A DNA stretch of 41,849 bases from positions 1 through 41,849 of the forward strand of contig WFXS01000122.1 of NCBI GenBank assembly GCA_015490465.1, given 5' to 3'. Under the pieces are notes generated by a model. It was not told where the DNA came from. It saw only the letters and a list, made by a program, of their open reading frames with translations, and searched no databases. Positions 1 to 9,443 of this stretch are shown piece by piece. The DNA is from Caldifarciminota bacterium. Its GTDB lineage: Bacteria; Hydrothermota; Hydrothermia; LBFQ01. The translations under genes and the position numbers were made by a program. Position 1 is the stretch's first letter, and every line of letters begins with the position of its first letter.

Positions 1-119
1 CGGATATGCCATGCGTCGCTACTCATACCATCAAACCCGCAGTCGGTCTCCCACTTAAACCTGCGACAACGACAGGGCCGGGCTAAGTGGCAAACGGGCG
101 GGGCTGCACTGTCTACGAT

Positions 120-330
120 TGAAATGGGCGGGTCGCACGGCCTGACGTACGGACGTTGTGCGGTGGATACTTCTCAGGGAGGGAAGTTACTCCCCATAAT
201 GCCGCCGAAAGTACCTGAGATGGACGCCGTCTTAACCTCTTGCCCTTCGGCCAATCGTTTACAAAGCAGAACACGTAGACCACGAAGTCTATCCTCCCTG
301 CTTCCCTTGATGTTGTCCCGCCGAATATAC
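120..330 (-). ncRNA. Candidate structured RNA (unclassified), possible promoter at ~324-329 on the minus strand
   Basis: Nested perfect inverted repeats: TCTCAGG(172-178)/CCTGAGA(214-220) enclosing GGGAAG(181-186)/CTCCCC(190-195); AAGCAG(264-269)/CTGCTT(298-303) enclosing TAGAC(276-280)/GTCTA(287-291); minus-strand TATATT at 329-324; no convincing ORF. Confidence 0.3.
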
Positions 331-424
331 CATAATTTTACTCAGGACTTCGCACCCCACAAAAACAGAGTTTGCACTTATGAGGTTTTGGGGCGAGGGG
401 CAGATGTACGCATACCCGTTATAT

Positions 425-991
425 TCACTTGAAAATTCCCTTCAGGTCTATCTCCAGTCCCTCCAATACCTTACTCTTAACCTTACCCTCTACCTCAGCC
501 ACGCTGAAAATCTCATATTTTCCCTTGTCGTTCAGAACCCACACCTCAATAGCCCTCTCCTCAGGATAAACGATCCAGTACTCCCTGACCCCAAACCTCT
601 CGTAGATACTCTTTTTAACGACCGTATCCCTCCGCACTGTAGCAGGAGAGATTATCTCAACTACCAGATCGGGAGGTCCCATTATGGCCTTCTCGCTTAT
701 TATCCCAAGCCTGTCCTTAGAGATAAAAACGATATCGGGCTGTAGAACGTATCTATCCTCTAAAACCACGTCTATGGGGGACAGTAAGACCTTCCCCGCA
801 TTTTCACGCAATATAAAAGCCGAAAGAAGCAAGAAAATCCTCCCCACTATGTCCTGATGCAAAGGCGTAGGTGCTGGCATCTCTTCCAACCTCCCGTTTA
901 TAACTTCATAGCGTTTGTCATCTGTAAGACGAAGGTAGTCCTCGTAGGTCCAGACCTTCCCCTTCGGCCTATCCTTAACCGCCACAGTCAT
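425..991 (-). CDS. Uma2 family (DUF820) restriction-endonuclease-like protein
   Basis: YEVINGRLEEMPAPTPLHQDIVGRI, LQPDIVFI, GPPDLVVEIISPATVRRD, YERFGVREYWIVYPEERAIEVW; preceded by GGAGGT Shine-Dalgarno and TATAAT. Confidence 0.85.
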   Translation of the reverse strand: MTVAVKDRPKGKVWTYEDYLRLTDDKRYEVINGRLEEMPAPTPLHQDIVGRIFLLLSAFILRENAGKVLLSPIDVVLEDRYVLQPDIVFISKDRLGIISEKAIMGPPDLVVEIISPATVRRDTVVKKSIYERFGVREYWIVYPEERAIEVWVLNDKGKYEIFSVAEVEGKVKSKVLEGLEIDLKGIFK

Positions 992-1222
992 CTTTAACCT
1001 CCTTCAGCGCAAAATTATACTCCCGAAACGCCACCGTGTGGGCTGGATACCCCTTCATTTCAACTATTTTAAAATGTCGTCCGGGTACGTTTATAAACCA
1101 TATCCCCGTGAGCGAAAACCTACGACGTGGCAAGATCCGTCCTTAGCAGATAGGTGGCAGATTCCTAAGGGAACACCAGCCTTCCGTGTAAGGAAATAAT
1201 CCCCCTTACAATTGTCGGCGTT

Positions 1223-2596
1223 ATGGCTCTGAGGTACTCCAAATGCGGTCTTCCTGCGATGACGGTTGAGGTGAAGGGGTTGGGGGTCAGGTGTTCCGAG
1301 TGTAAGAGGGAAGAGGCCGTAATAGAGTTGAAGTACGCCCGGAAGAAACTCTGCCCGAAGTGTTTTACGGACTTCTTTGTACGCCGGGTAAAACGTACGG
1401 TTGAGAAGTATCGGATGTTCGGACCCAAAGATAGGGTGGCCGTCGCCCTTTCCGGTGGTAAGGACAGCGTTGCCCTTTTAGACGCCCTGAAGCGGGCCTT
1501 CCCGGACCAGGACATCGTCGCCTTCTACATAGACCTCGGCATACACCACTACTCATCCCACCTGAAGGAGAAGGTAAAGGCTCTGACCGACAGACTGGGA
1601 GTACCCCTGTACATCTACGACCTCAAGGAGCGCGAGGGGTACGTAATAGACGACTTCCTCACCACGAAGTTCCGGAGCAAGATGTGTTCCGTGTGCGGTA
1701 TAGTCAAGAGGGCGGTCTTCACCCAGATGGCGAAAGAAGTGGGGGCGACGGTAATGGCTACGGGCCACAACCTTGACGACACCGTGGGTACCATGCTCTC
1801 GGCCTTCTTTGCCGGGGACTTTGAGTCCATAAGCCGCCTCAGGCCCGTCCTCAAACCCCTCGTTCCGGGTCAGCCCAAGAAGGTAAAACCCCTCTTCAAT
1901 ACCCCGGAGATGGAAGACCTTTACTACGTCGTTATAAACGACCTCCCCGTTCAGGAGTGCCACTGCCCCCACTCCTTCGGTGCATCCGTCAGTAAGTACA
2001 AGCGCATGCTTGACGAGATGGAAAAGAGCAACCCCAACGTCAAGTTCCAGCTCCTCTCCGTTTTCCTCAAGAAACTGGTTCCCATGTACGAGAAGGTCAA
2101 GGAGATGGAGGAGGAGAGGACTCAGGTCTTCCTTGAGGTGAAGGAGTGTAAGGTGTGCGGACTGCCAACGTCCTCACCCGACGGTATATGCTCAAGGTGC
2201 CGCAGGGTGGCGATGCTGAAAGAGAGGGGCGGCCAGAAGGTGGAGATCTCTGCGGAGGAGGTGAGGTCCCTCATGGAGGAGGGGAAGCGGGTGGTGTTCG
2301 TTGACGTAAGGTCGCCCTCCGCCTATCGGATGGAGAGGATACCGGGGGCCATAAACGTTCCGAAGGAGGAGTTTGAGTTCAATCAGAGGAAGGCCATAAA
2401 GAAACTCCGGAGGAAGTACGGTAAGGGTACGGTATTCGTCACCTACTGTTACGCTGGCAGGGAGAGCTACCCGGTTGCCGTGGCCCTGAGGAGGGGAGGT
2501 CTGAAGGGGTACAGTCTCCTTGGCGGAATAAGCGAATGGAAGGAGAAGGGTGGCGAGGTTGAAACCAGCGATGCGGAGGTGAAAACCGGTACGTAG
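1223..2596 (+). CDS. TtuA/Ncs6-like tRNA 2-thiolation ATPase fused to C-terminal rhodanese domain
   Basis: SGGKDSVALL PP-loop, N-terminal CxxC motifs, CSVCGIVKR, ATGHNLDDT, C-terminal CxxCG...CxxC, then VDVRSPSAYRMERIPGAINVP...YCYAGRE...GGISEWKEKG rhodanese. Confidence 0.85.
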   Translation: MALRYSKCGLPAMTVEVKGLGVRCSECKREEAVIELKYARKKLCPKCFTDFFVRRVKRTVEKYRMFGPKDRVAVALSGGKDSVALLDALKRAFPDQDIVAFYIDLGIHHYSSHLKEKVKALTDRLGVPLYIYDLKEREGYVIDDFLTTKFRSKMCSVCGIVKRAVFTQMAKEVGATVMATGHNLDDTVGTMLSAFFAGDFESISRLRPVLKPLVPGQPKKVKPLFNTPEMEDLYYVVINDLPVQECHCPHSFGASVSKYKRMLDEMEKSNPNVKFQLLSVFLKKLVPMYEKVKEMEEERTQVFLEVKECKVCGLPTSSPDGICSRCRRVAMLKERGGQKVEISAEEVRSLMEEGKRVVFVDVRSPSAYRMERIPGAINVPKEEFEFNQRKAIKKLRRKYGKGTVFVTYCYAGRESYPVAVALRRGGLKGYSLLGGISEWKEKGGEVETSDAEVKTGT

Positions 2597-2597
2597 C

Positions 2598-3410
2598 CTA
2601 CACCACGACCTCCAGACTTATATCAACGGGCAGGGCCGCCTTGGTAAGGGTGCCGACGGATATCCTGTCCGGCTTCAGGGAGGCGTATTCCGATACGTTC
2701 TGGAGGGTTATACCACCGGAGATCTCCACCTTAAACCCCATCTCCCTCGCCATAGGTATGGCCTCCTTTAATATCCCGATGGGCATGTTGTCAAGGAGTA
2801 CCCAGTCTACCTGAAGACCCTCAAGACTCGCAAGCTCTTCCACGCTCTCAACCTCCACGATGAGGGGAGTATGTGGCCTTACCCTCCTGAAGTTCCGAAC
2901 GGCATCCCTTAAGGATCCGGCTATCCGCTTGTGGTTGTCCTTTATCATGGCTATTTCGGAGAGGGTGAGACGATGGTTGTACCCTCCTCCAGCGCGTACG
3001 GCGTACCTGTCGTAGTAGCGCAGGAGTGGCATGGTCTTGCGGGTGTCGTACACGGGTACTCCTCCTGCCCTCTTCACGAACTCGGCCGTAAGGTGGGCTA
3101 TCCCGCACATCCTTGAGAGGACGTTCAGAAGCGTCCTCTCAATTAAAAGTACGTCCCACGCAGGCCCCGATATCTCCGCCAGAACTTCCCCCGGACCGAA
3201 CCTCTCCCTCTCCCGCACCTTCTGAGCAATCCCTATGGAAGGATAAAGCCGGGTTACGGCCTTAAAGAGCGGATCGGCGGCCATGATACCCTCACCCTTC
3301 GCCAGAACTACCGCCCTTACCCTGCCGTTGGGAACGGTACCTGGGGTCGTTATATCCCCGAAGGGGGCGTCCTCCCGAAGGGCCAGACGGAATACCTCCA
3401 CCGGATCCAT
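2598..3410 (-). CDS. nadC: Nicotinate-nucleotide pyrophosphorylase (carboxylating)
   Basis: EDAPFGDITT, TRKTMPLLRYYDRYAVRAGGGYNHRLTLSEIAMIKDNH, IEVEVES-like VEVESVEEL, EISGGI. Confidence 0.93.
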   Translation of the reverse strand: MDPVEVFRLALREDAPFGDITTPGTVPNGRVRAVVLAKGEGIMAADPLFKAVTRLYPSIGIAQKVRERERFGPGEVLAEISGPAWDVLLIERTLLNVLSRMCGIAHLTAEFVKRAGGVPVYDTRKTMPLLRYYDRYAVRAGGGYNHRLTLSEIAMIKDNHKRIAGSLRDAVRNFRRVRPHTPLIVEVESVEELASLEGLQVDWVLLDNMPIGILKEAIPMAREMGFKVEISGGITLQNVSEYASLKPDRISVGTLTKAALPVDISLEVVV

Positions 3411-3457
3411 CTCAAGGGAATTTTACAGTGGAAGTCCTTCGGGCTTACAATTTATTA

Positions 3458-4462
3458 ATGCTTCCGTTGATAGCCTCTCTCCACAGGGCGGCGTGGCAGG
3501 GGGACGTTGAGAGGGTTATGAGGGAGGTAAAGCGGGGTGCCGACGTCAACGGGTACGACGAACGGGGCGAAACTCCCCTCATATCCGCTCTGAAGGGATG
3601 GTACTACGGCCCATCCGTTCGCCTCGGCCCCTTCATCCTGAAGATGCGGACTCCGGTTAAGGTCAACGGGTGGGAACTGGTCGTCCGCTACCTCCTCTCC
3701 CACGGAGCAGATCCCAACCTGCGGGAGGGGTACGGGGACAGCCTCTGCCCCCTACACTGGGCGGTACGCATCGGGGAGAGGGCGGTTAAACTCCTCCTCA
3801 GGTACGGGGCCGATCCCGAGTGCCGTGCGTCCGGGGGAATATCTCCCCTTCATTACGCCGCCTTTTACGGTAGTGTTGATGTGATAAAGTCCCTCCTGAA
3901 GGCCGGAGCGGACGTTAACGGCAGGGACGATGAAGGACGCACCCTCTTACATTACGCGGCCTACAACTGCAGCATGAACGTTATAAGGTACCTTGAGGGG
4001 GTACCTTCGGTGGACTGGGGAGCCGTGAGCAAAGCAGAACACACGGTAGCCATGTACGCAACGCACAGGTGTAAGGCTGAGGACGTATTGACCCTTGCTG
4101 TTGATAGAGGGAAAAACGTGCTTCACAGGGACAGGAAAGGCCTGAACCTCTTCCACTGGATGATATTGAACGCCGAGAGGGAAGATGAAATAGTGAGTTT
4201 AATAATCTTCGCCTACGGTGAGATTCCCGGACTCTTAGAGGCTAAGGTATCCCCCTGTGGCATAAGCGGCCTCCACCTTGCGGCCATAGCCAACAGGCCG
4301 CGGACGTACTTATACTTACTTCGGATAGGCCTGAAGGACTACCCGGTTGACGTGCATAAGTGCTTTAAGAGCGCTCCGGAGGGTAGGTTCTACGCCCACC
4401 AGCTCCTGAAACTGAACTCAAAGAAGTTCGTACCCGAAAAGGAACGTCCGGCTATCTTCTAA
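3458..4462 (+). CDS. Ankyrin repeat protein
   Basis: Repeats such as GISPLHYAAFYGSVDVIKSLLKAGADVNGRDDEGRTLLHYAA; ATG at 3458 follows TACAAT by 6 nt (GTG at 3428 is an alternative). Confidence 0.85.
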   Translation: MLPLIASLHRAAWQGDVERVMREVKRGADVNGYDERGETPLISALKGWYYGPSVRLGPFILKMRTPVKVNGWELVVRYLLSHGADPNLREGYGDSLCPLHWAVRIGERAVKLLLRYGADPECRASGGISPLHYAAFYGSVDVIKSLLKAGADVNGRDDEGRTLLHYAAYNCSMNVIRYLEGVPSVDWGAVSKAEHTVAMYATHRCKAEDVLTLAVDRGKNVLHRDRKGLNLFHWMILNAEREDEIVSLIIFAYGEIPGLLEAKVSPCGISGLHLAAIANRPRTYLYLLRIGLKDYPVDVHKCFKSAPEGRFYAHQLLKLNSKKFVPEKERPAIF

Positions 4463-5028
4463 CCCTCCATCAGGGTATCCGCAAACACGCCCATGAAGGA
4501 AACGTAAAAGACCCCCATAACCGTTAAAAGACCCAGATTGACGACCGGATCCCCACCGGACAGGTACCCGTAGAAACCTACGAGGAGGGGAACCTGAAGC
4601 ACGGCCGCAATGAACCCCATGCTCACGCCCGCCACCTCCCCCATGGCCGACGTGAGGGTACAGAGGAGGGAGGAGGAGAGGGTCCACACTGCTATACCGG
4701 GGGCGAAGGCGTACACCGGGGCGGAGGACACCACCGATACCACGGCGGAGACGAGAACGTTGAGAATGGACGAGACCACGAAAACGACGGCGGACATAAG
4801 GAACAGGGTCCCGGAGTTCCCGTACCGCATCGTAAGGCGATATACCGCACCGTCCTCCCAGAGCGCCCGCGCCACTCCCTCCGCTACGGTTATGCTCCCG
4901 ACGAAGGTGGCCATACTTAAGGAAACTCCCCACTCCACCCCTATCAAGGATAGGAAGATTACGAGGGCGAAGGAGACGGAAAAGGGGATGAGTATCCCCC
5001 TCCTCCCCTTCAGGAAAGACAGGAGCAT
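4459..5028 (-). CDS. Integral membrane protein, possibly CcmB-like heme exporter permease
   Basis: About six hydrophobic segments; APGIAVWTLSSSLLCTLTSAMGEVAGVSMGFIAAVLQVPLLVGFYGYL resembles CcmB layout; start ATG overlaps upstream stop. Confidence 0.4.
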   Translation of the reverse strand: MLLSFLKGRRGILIPFSVSFALVIFLSLIGVEWGVSLSMATFVGSITVAEGVARALWEDGAVYRLTMRYGNSGTLFLMSAVVFVVSSILNVLVSAVVSVVSSAPVYAFAPGIAVWTLSSSLLCTLTSAMGEVAGVSMGFIAAVLQVPLLVGFYGYLSGGDPVVNLGLLTVMGVFYVSFMGVFADTLMEG

Positions 5029-5573
5029 CAGACCTCCACCAACACCCACTCGCCGCTTCCGCGCAGGTAATCCCAGACCGTATCGTCCACTGGAAGACCG
5101 AGGAGTTTCCGGCGCAGGATCTCCATGGTCAACTGATGGGTAACTACAATCACGTTCTCCCATCCCCTCTTACGGGAGTAGTTCAGAACGTCCTTTACGA
5201 AACCCTCCGCCCTCTCGGCCACGTCAAGGAGGCTCTCCCCCCCCGGCAACCGGAAGTCAACCGTGAGGGCCTCCGGATGCTCCCTCTTTATCTGTTCGGA
5301 GTACGCTCCCTCCCATTCCCCCATGTGCCTCTCCCTTATACGCCAGTCGGAGAGGAGGGGAACCTCCCCGTACCTGTTCAGAAGCAGCCTCCCCGATAGC
5401 ACAGCCCTCTTGAGGTCGGACGTGTATATCACGTCCGGACGGATGGGTATATCCTCCGTCGCCTCCCAGAAGCGGGTGAGGGCCTCGGGGTAAGGCTCAA
5501 CGTCGGACCACCCCTGAAGGCGTTTGGCGTCGTTCCATCGGGTGCGGGCGTGCCTTATAAGTACGAACCTCAT
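5028..5573 (-). CDS. Histidine phosphatase family (phosphoglycerate mutase-like)
   Basis: FVLIRHARTRWN, YTSDLKRAVLSG, MGEWEG, PGGESLLDVAER, VVTHQ. Confidence 0.9.
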   Translation of the reverse strand: MRFVLIRHARTRWNDAKRLQGWSDVEPYPEALTRFWEATEDIPIRPDVIYTSDLKRAVLSGRLLLNRYGEVPLLSDWRIRERHMGEWEGAYSEQIKREHPEALTVDFRLPGGESLLDVAERAEGFVKDVLNYSRKRGWENVIVVTHQLTMEILRRKLLGLPVDDTVWDYLRGSGEWVLVEV

Positions 5574-5968
5574 CAGAAGAAGAAGGATAGCTCCCTCTGG
5601 GCGTTCTCATAGGAGTCGGAGGCGTGGACGGCGTTCCTCTCTATGCTCTCCCCGAACACCGCCCTTATGGTTCCGGGCCTCGCCTCCTTCGGGTTCGTAG
5701 CCCCCACGAGTTCCCTTAAGGCCTTAACGGCGTTCTCCCTCTCAACCATGATACCGACCACCATACCGCTGGTGATGTAGTTCACGAGGTCGTCAAAGAA
5801 GGGTTTGTCCCGGTGTACCTCGTAGAACCTCTCGGCCTCTTCCCGGCTGAAGTGCTTACTCTTTATGGCCACGACCTTAAAGCCGTTCTCCTCAAGCATG
5901 GATATTATCCTGCCTATAACGTTACGGGCGGTGGCGTCCGGTTTGATCATCAAAAGCGTCCTCTCCAT
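5573..5968 (-). CDS. ndk: Nucleoside diphosphate kinase
   Basis: ERTLLMIKPDATARNVIGRII, HRDKPFFDDLVNYITSGMVVGIMVERENAV, GATNPKEARPGTIRAVFGESIERNAVHASDS. Confidence 0.96.
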   Translation of the reverse strand: MERTLLMIKPDATARNVIGRIISMLEENGFKVVAIKSKHFSREEAERFYEVHRDKPFFDDLVNYITSGMVVGIMVERENAVKALRELVGATNPKEARPGTIRAVFGESIERNAVHASDSYENAQRELSFFF

Positions 5969-6044
5969 AGGCGGCGATTATACCGGCGTCGTACTCGCAG
6001 GGGTCCCCCGATCCGGGCGTATCCTTCTTTATAATACCAGCCCG

Positions 6045-7874
6045 ATGCCGAGAAGGTACATAGCAACTGACTGTGGGAGTACTACCACGAAGGCCATAAT
6101 GGTGGAGAAAAAGAAGGAGGGGTGGAGGCTCATAGCGAGGGGTGAGGCGCCCACTACCGTAGAGAAACCGTTTGAAGACGTGACGATAGGGGTGAGGAAC
6201 GCCGTAAGGGAACTGGAGGAGATAACCGGAATAAGGTTGTTAGACGAGAAGGGAAACATCATAAAGACGGAGGAGCCAACGGAAAAGGAGGGGACGAACA
6301 TCTACGTATCAACCTCCTCCGCCGGTGGGGGACTCCAGATGTTGGTGGTCGGGGTGGTTAAGAACATGACGGCCGAGTCGGCCGCCCGCGCTGCCCTTGG
6401 CGCCGGTGCCATAGTTATGGAGATCATTTCCGTTGACGACGGGAGGAAGCCTTACGAGAAGGTTGAGCTTATAAGGAAACTCCGACCCGACATGATCCTG
6501 CTCGCTGGTGGGATTGAGGGGGGTACGGTCAAACACGTGGTGGAGCTGGCGGAGCTGATCGCCGCGGCCGACCCCAAACCCCGCTTCGGCTCAACCTACA
6601 GGATGCCGGTGATATACGCCGGGAACTCTCAGGCGAGAGAGGAGATAAAGCGTATCCTTGGCGACAAGGTCGCCCTGTACATAGTGGACAACATCCGTCC
6701 CACGCTTGACACCGAGAACCTCCACCCGGCCCGTGAGAAGATCCACGACCTCTTCCTTGAACACGTGATGCAGCAGGCACCGGGGTACGCCAAACTCATG
6801 GAGATGGTGGACGCCCCGATCGTGCCGACTCCCGGAGCCGTGGGCATGCTTATAGAGAGGGTCGCCAGAAAGGAGCAGATAGAGGTTCTGGGTGTGGACA
6901 TAGGCGGTGCCACGACGGACGTCTTCTCCGTCTTCAGGAACTCCGAAGGGGAACTCGTATTCAACCGTACGGTCTCCGCCAACCTCGGCATGAGCTACTC
7001 CATATCCAACGTGATGGTAGAGGCGGGAATAAGGAACGTCCTCCGCTGGGTACCCTTCAAGATAAGTGAGTCCGATCTGAAGAACCGTATCCGCAACAAG
7101 ATGATCCGTCCCACGACCATCCCCATGACCATAGAGAGCCTGATAATAGAGCAGGCCATCGCCCGCGAGGCCCTGAGGCTATCCCTTGAGCAGCACAAGA
7201 TGTTCGCCACGGAGCTGAAAGGGGTACAGAAGGGTGGAGATATAGCCCGCGCCATAGGTGGGGAGGACGAGGTAACCCTCGTAAACATGATGTCTCTCAA
7301 CCTGATAATAGGGTCGGGTGGTGTACTCTCCCACGCCCCCCGCAGGGTTCAGTCCGCTCTGATGATGCTTGACGCCTTCCAGCCGGAGGGGATTACGAAA
7401 CTCGCCGTTGACAGCATCTTCATGATGCCCCACCTCGGTGTGATATCAACCATAGACGAGGAAGCGGCGTGGGAGGTCTTTGACAGGGACTGCCTGATAC
7501 GTCTCGGTACTGCCATAGCCCCCAGGGGCGTTGAAAAGGAGGGCAAACTCGTACTTAGGGCTAAAATAGAGTACCCCGACGGCCACACCGAACACCTTGA
7601 CCTCAACTTCGGTGAGATCAAACGCCTTGACCTACCCCTTGGGGTAAAGGCAAAGGTTTACCTTGAGCCGGCGAGAGGCATGGACGTGGGTGAGGGGAGG
7701 GGTAAGAAGATGATGGCGGAGGTGGAAGGTGGCATAGTCGGCCTGATATTTGATGGCAGGGGAAGGCCGATCCAGATACCCGAAGATGAGCATAGCAGGG
7801 TAGAGAAGCTCCTTGAGTGGTTTGAGGCCCTTCAGGTCTACCCTCACCTTGAGAAGGTAGCTAAGGCGGCGTAG
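6045..7874 (+). CDS. Glutamate mutase MutL/GlmL-family ATPase (ASKHA fold)
   Basis: ATDCGSTTTKAIMVE, TSSAGGGLQMLVVGVVKNMTAESAARAALGAGAIV, LLAGGIEGG, VLGVDIGGATTDVFSV; ATG 9 nt after TATAAT. Confidence 0.85.
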   Translation: MPRRYIATDCGSTTTKAIMVEKKKEGWRLIARGEAPTTVEKPFEDVTIGVRNAVRELEEITGIRLLDEKGNIIKTEEPTEKEGTNIYVSTSSAGGGLQMLVVGVVKNMTAESAARAALGAGAIVMEIISVDDGRKPYEKVELIRKLRPDMILLAGGIEGGTVKHVVELAELIAAADPKPRFGSTYRMPVIYAGNSQAREEIKRILGDKVALYIVDNIRPTLDTENLHPAREKIHDLFLEHVMQQAPGYAKLMEMVDAPIVPTPGAVGMLIERVARKEQIEVLGVDIGGATTDVFSVFRNSEGELVFNRTVSANLGMSYSISNVMVEAGIRNVLRWVPFKISESDLKNRIRNKMIRPTTIPMTIESLIIEQAIAREALRLSLEQHKMFATELKGVQKGGDIARAIGGEDEVTLVNMMSLNLIIGSGGVLSHAPRRVQSALMMLDAFQPEGITKLAVDSIFMMPHLGVISTIDEEAAWEVFDRDCLIRLGTAIAPRGVEKEGKLVLRAKIEYPDGHTEHLDLNFGEIKRLDLPLGVKAKVYLEPARGMDVGEGRGKKMMAEVEGGIVGLIFDGRGRPIQIPEDEHSRVEKLLEWFEALQVYPHLEKVAKAA

Positions 7875-7897
7875 GTACCGGCGGTATAATCCGTACC

Positions 7898-8557
7898 TTG
7901 TACCTCGTAGTTGACGCCGGGAACAGCTCCGTTAAGGTAGGCCTGTTTAAAGGTAACCGCCTCGTCCTGCGTATAACTTCATCTTACGAGAGTATTCCCT
8001 CCGCCGGAAAACACCTCTCCCTACTGGGATACGATAGGGGTCTGATAATATCCGTGGCTTACGAATTGAACGATTATCTCCTGCGATTCTTCCCCCGATC
8101 TCACCTGCTGATACCCTCCCGTCTATCCTTACCAACCCGATATTCCCTCTCCACGCTCGGCCCGGACAGGCTGGCGGCCTCCTACCCCTTCATCGTCAAA
8201 AAAACGAGTGCGATCGTGGCCGTGTGCGGTACGGCCGTTACGGTGAACGTGATAAAGGACGGTGTATTTCTCGGTGGCCCAATATTCCCCTCCTTTGACA
8301 AACTCAGATCCGCCTACCTATCACTTTCCATGATGGGGAGGAAACTCCATCCCGACAGCCTTGGGGCCATAGAGGACGGCATAAGGTACGCCATCCTCGG
8401 AGGGGTAAGGGAAGTTATGAGGGATATGGAGAGGAGGTACGGAATAAGGAGGAAGTACCTTACGGGTGGATGCGCCCACGCCCTTAAAGTGGGTGGAAGG
8501 ATAGTTCCGGACCTCGTTCTCCTCGGAGGCAGGATGCTTCTGGATAGGATCGTTTAA
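7898..8557 (+). CDS. coaX: Type III pantothenate kinase
   Basis: YLVVDAGNSSVKVGLFKGNRL, LGPDRLAASYPFI, VCGTAVTVNVIKDGVFLGGPIFPS, LTGGCA; TTG start 7 nt after TATAAT. Confidence 0.88.
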   Translation: MYLVVDAGNSSVKVGLFKGNRLVLRITSSYESIPSAGKHLSLLGYDRGLIISVAYELNDYLLRFFPRSHLLIPSRLSLPTRYSLSTLGPDRLAASYPFIVKKTSAIVAVCGTAVTVNVIKDGVFLGGPIFPSFDKLRSAYLSLSMMGRKLHPDSLGAIEDGIRYAILGGVREVMRDMERRYGIRRKYLTGGCAHALKVGGRIVPDLVLLGGRMLLDRIV

Positions 8558-8576
8558 CGACTTTACAATTGCTGCC

Positions 8577-9443
8577 ATGTGGGTGAACACGCTGAAGACG
8601 TTTGTCCTCCTTACGGCACTAACCCTGATACTGGTTTACCTCGGTAGTTATTTCGGAGGTTCAACGGGCGGGCTTATAGCCCTTACCTTCGCCGCGATAA
8701 TAAACTTCGCCTCGTGGTTCTACTCCGATAGGATAGCCGTGGCCTCCGTCGGAGCGAGGGAGGTGAGCAGGGAGGAGACTCCGGACCTTCACGCTATGGT
8801 TGAAGAGGTGGCCATGGCCGCCGGTCTCCCGAAACCCCGCATATACATCGCCCCCATCCCCCAGCCCAACGCCTTCGCCACGGGCAGGGATCCCAAACAT
8901 TCGGCCGTCGTATTCACAGAGGGTATACTCCGTCTTCTGAACCGTCGGGAGTTGAAGGGGGTGATAGGCCACGAGCTCGCCCACATAAAGAACAGGGACA
9001 TACTCGTAATGTCCGTCGTGGCCACGGTCGCCGGTGCGATAATGTTCCTTGTGGACATGCTCCGTTGGGCGGCTTTCTTCGGTTTCGGTGGCAGGGACAG
9101 GGACCGCGGCAACCCCCTCGTCCTCCTCGGCATGATAATCGTCCTTCCGATAGTTGTCCTCCTCATAAGGCTGGCCATATCTCGCGCCAGGGAGTACCTC
9201 GCGGATTACTACGGGGCGAAGTTCACTAAGGACCCCGAAGCCCTCGCCAGCGCCCTTGAGAAGCTGGCCTTAGGTGTTCAGGCCGTACCTTCCGAGGTAC
9301 CCCAGCACATGTCCCACATGTTCATAGTTAACCCCTTCTCCGGGAGTTTCCTCGCGGAACTGTTCTCCACCCATCCCCCCGTTGAAAAGAGGATCAAACG
9401 CCTGCGGGAACTGGCCCAGGACCCCTCCTTCTTCCTCTCTTAG
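8577..9443 (+). CDS. htpX: M48 family metalloprotease HtpX
   Basis: PKPRIYIAPIPQPNAFATGRDPKHSAVVFTEGIL, GHELAHIKNRD, AREYLADYYGA. Confidence 0.95.
   Translation: MWVNTLKTFVLLTALTLILVYLGSYFGGSTGGLIALTFAAIINFASWFYSDRIAVASVGAREVSREETPDLHAMVEEVAMAAGLPKPRIYIAPIPQPNAFATGRDPKHSAVVFTEGILRLLNRRELKGVIGHELAHIKNRDILVMSVVATVAGAIMFLVDMLRWAAFFGFGGRDRDRGNPLVLLGMIIVLPIVVLLIRLAISRAREYLADYYGAKFTKDPEALASALEKLALGVQAVPSEVPQHMSHMFIVNPFSGSFLAELFSTHPPVEKRIKRLRELAQDPSFFLS

Noticed and set aside
1-80. Minus-strand phrases such as GGTATGAGTAGCGA and TTTAAGTGGGAGACC recall conserved 23S rRNA segments
   Set aside because: The two phrases are only about 20 nt apart, whereas they lie hundreds of nt apart in 23S, and surrounding sequence does not continue the match.
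124-432. ORFs in the left-edge region (124-432, 380-745)
   Set aside because: No family resemblance, low-quality composition, overlap with the structured region or antisense to Uma2.
1140-1172. CCTTAG/CTAAGG inverted repeat upstream of ttuA
   Set aside because: Short arms with a long loop and no clear relation to the promoter; not distinguishable from chance.
5028-5163. N-terminal extension of the CcmB-like ORF
   Set aside because: It is antisense-frame translation of the upstream phosphatase gene; ATG 5028 gives the standard short overlap.
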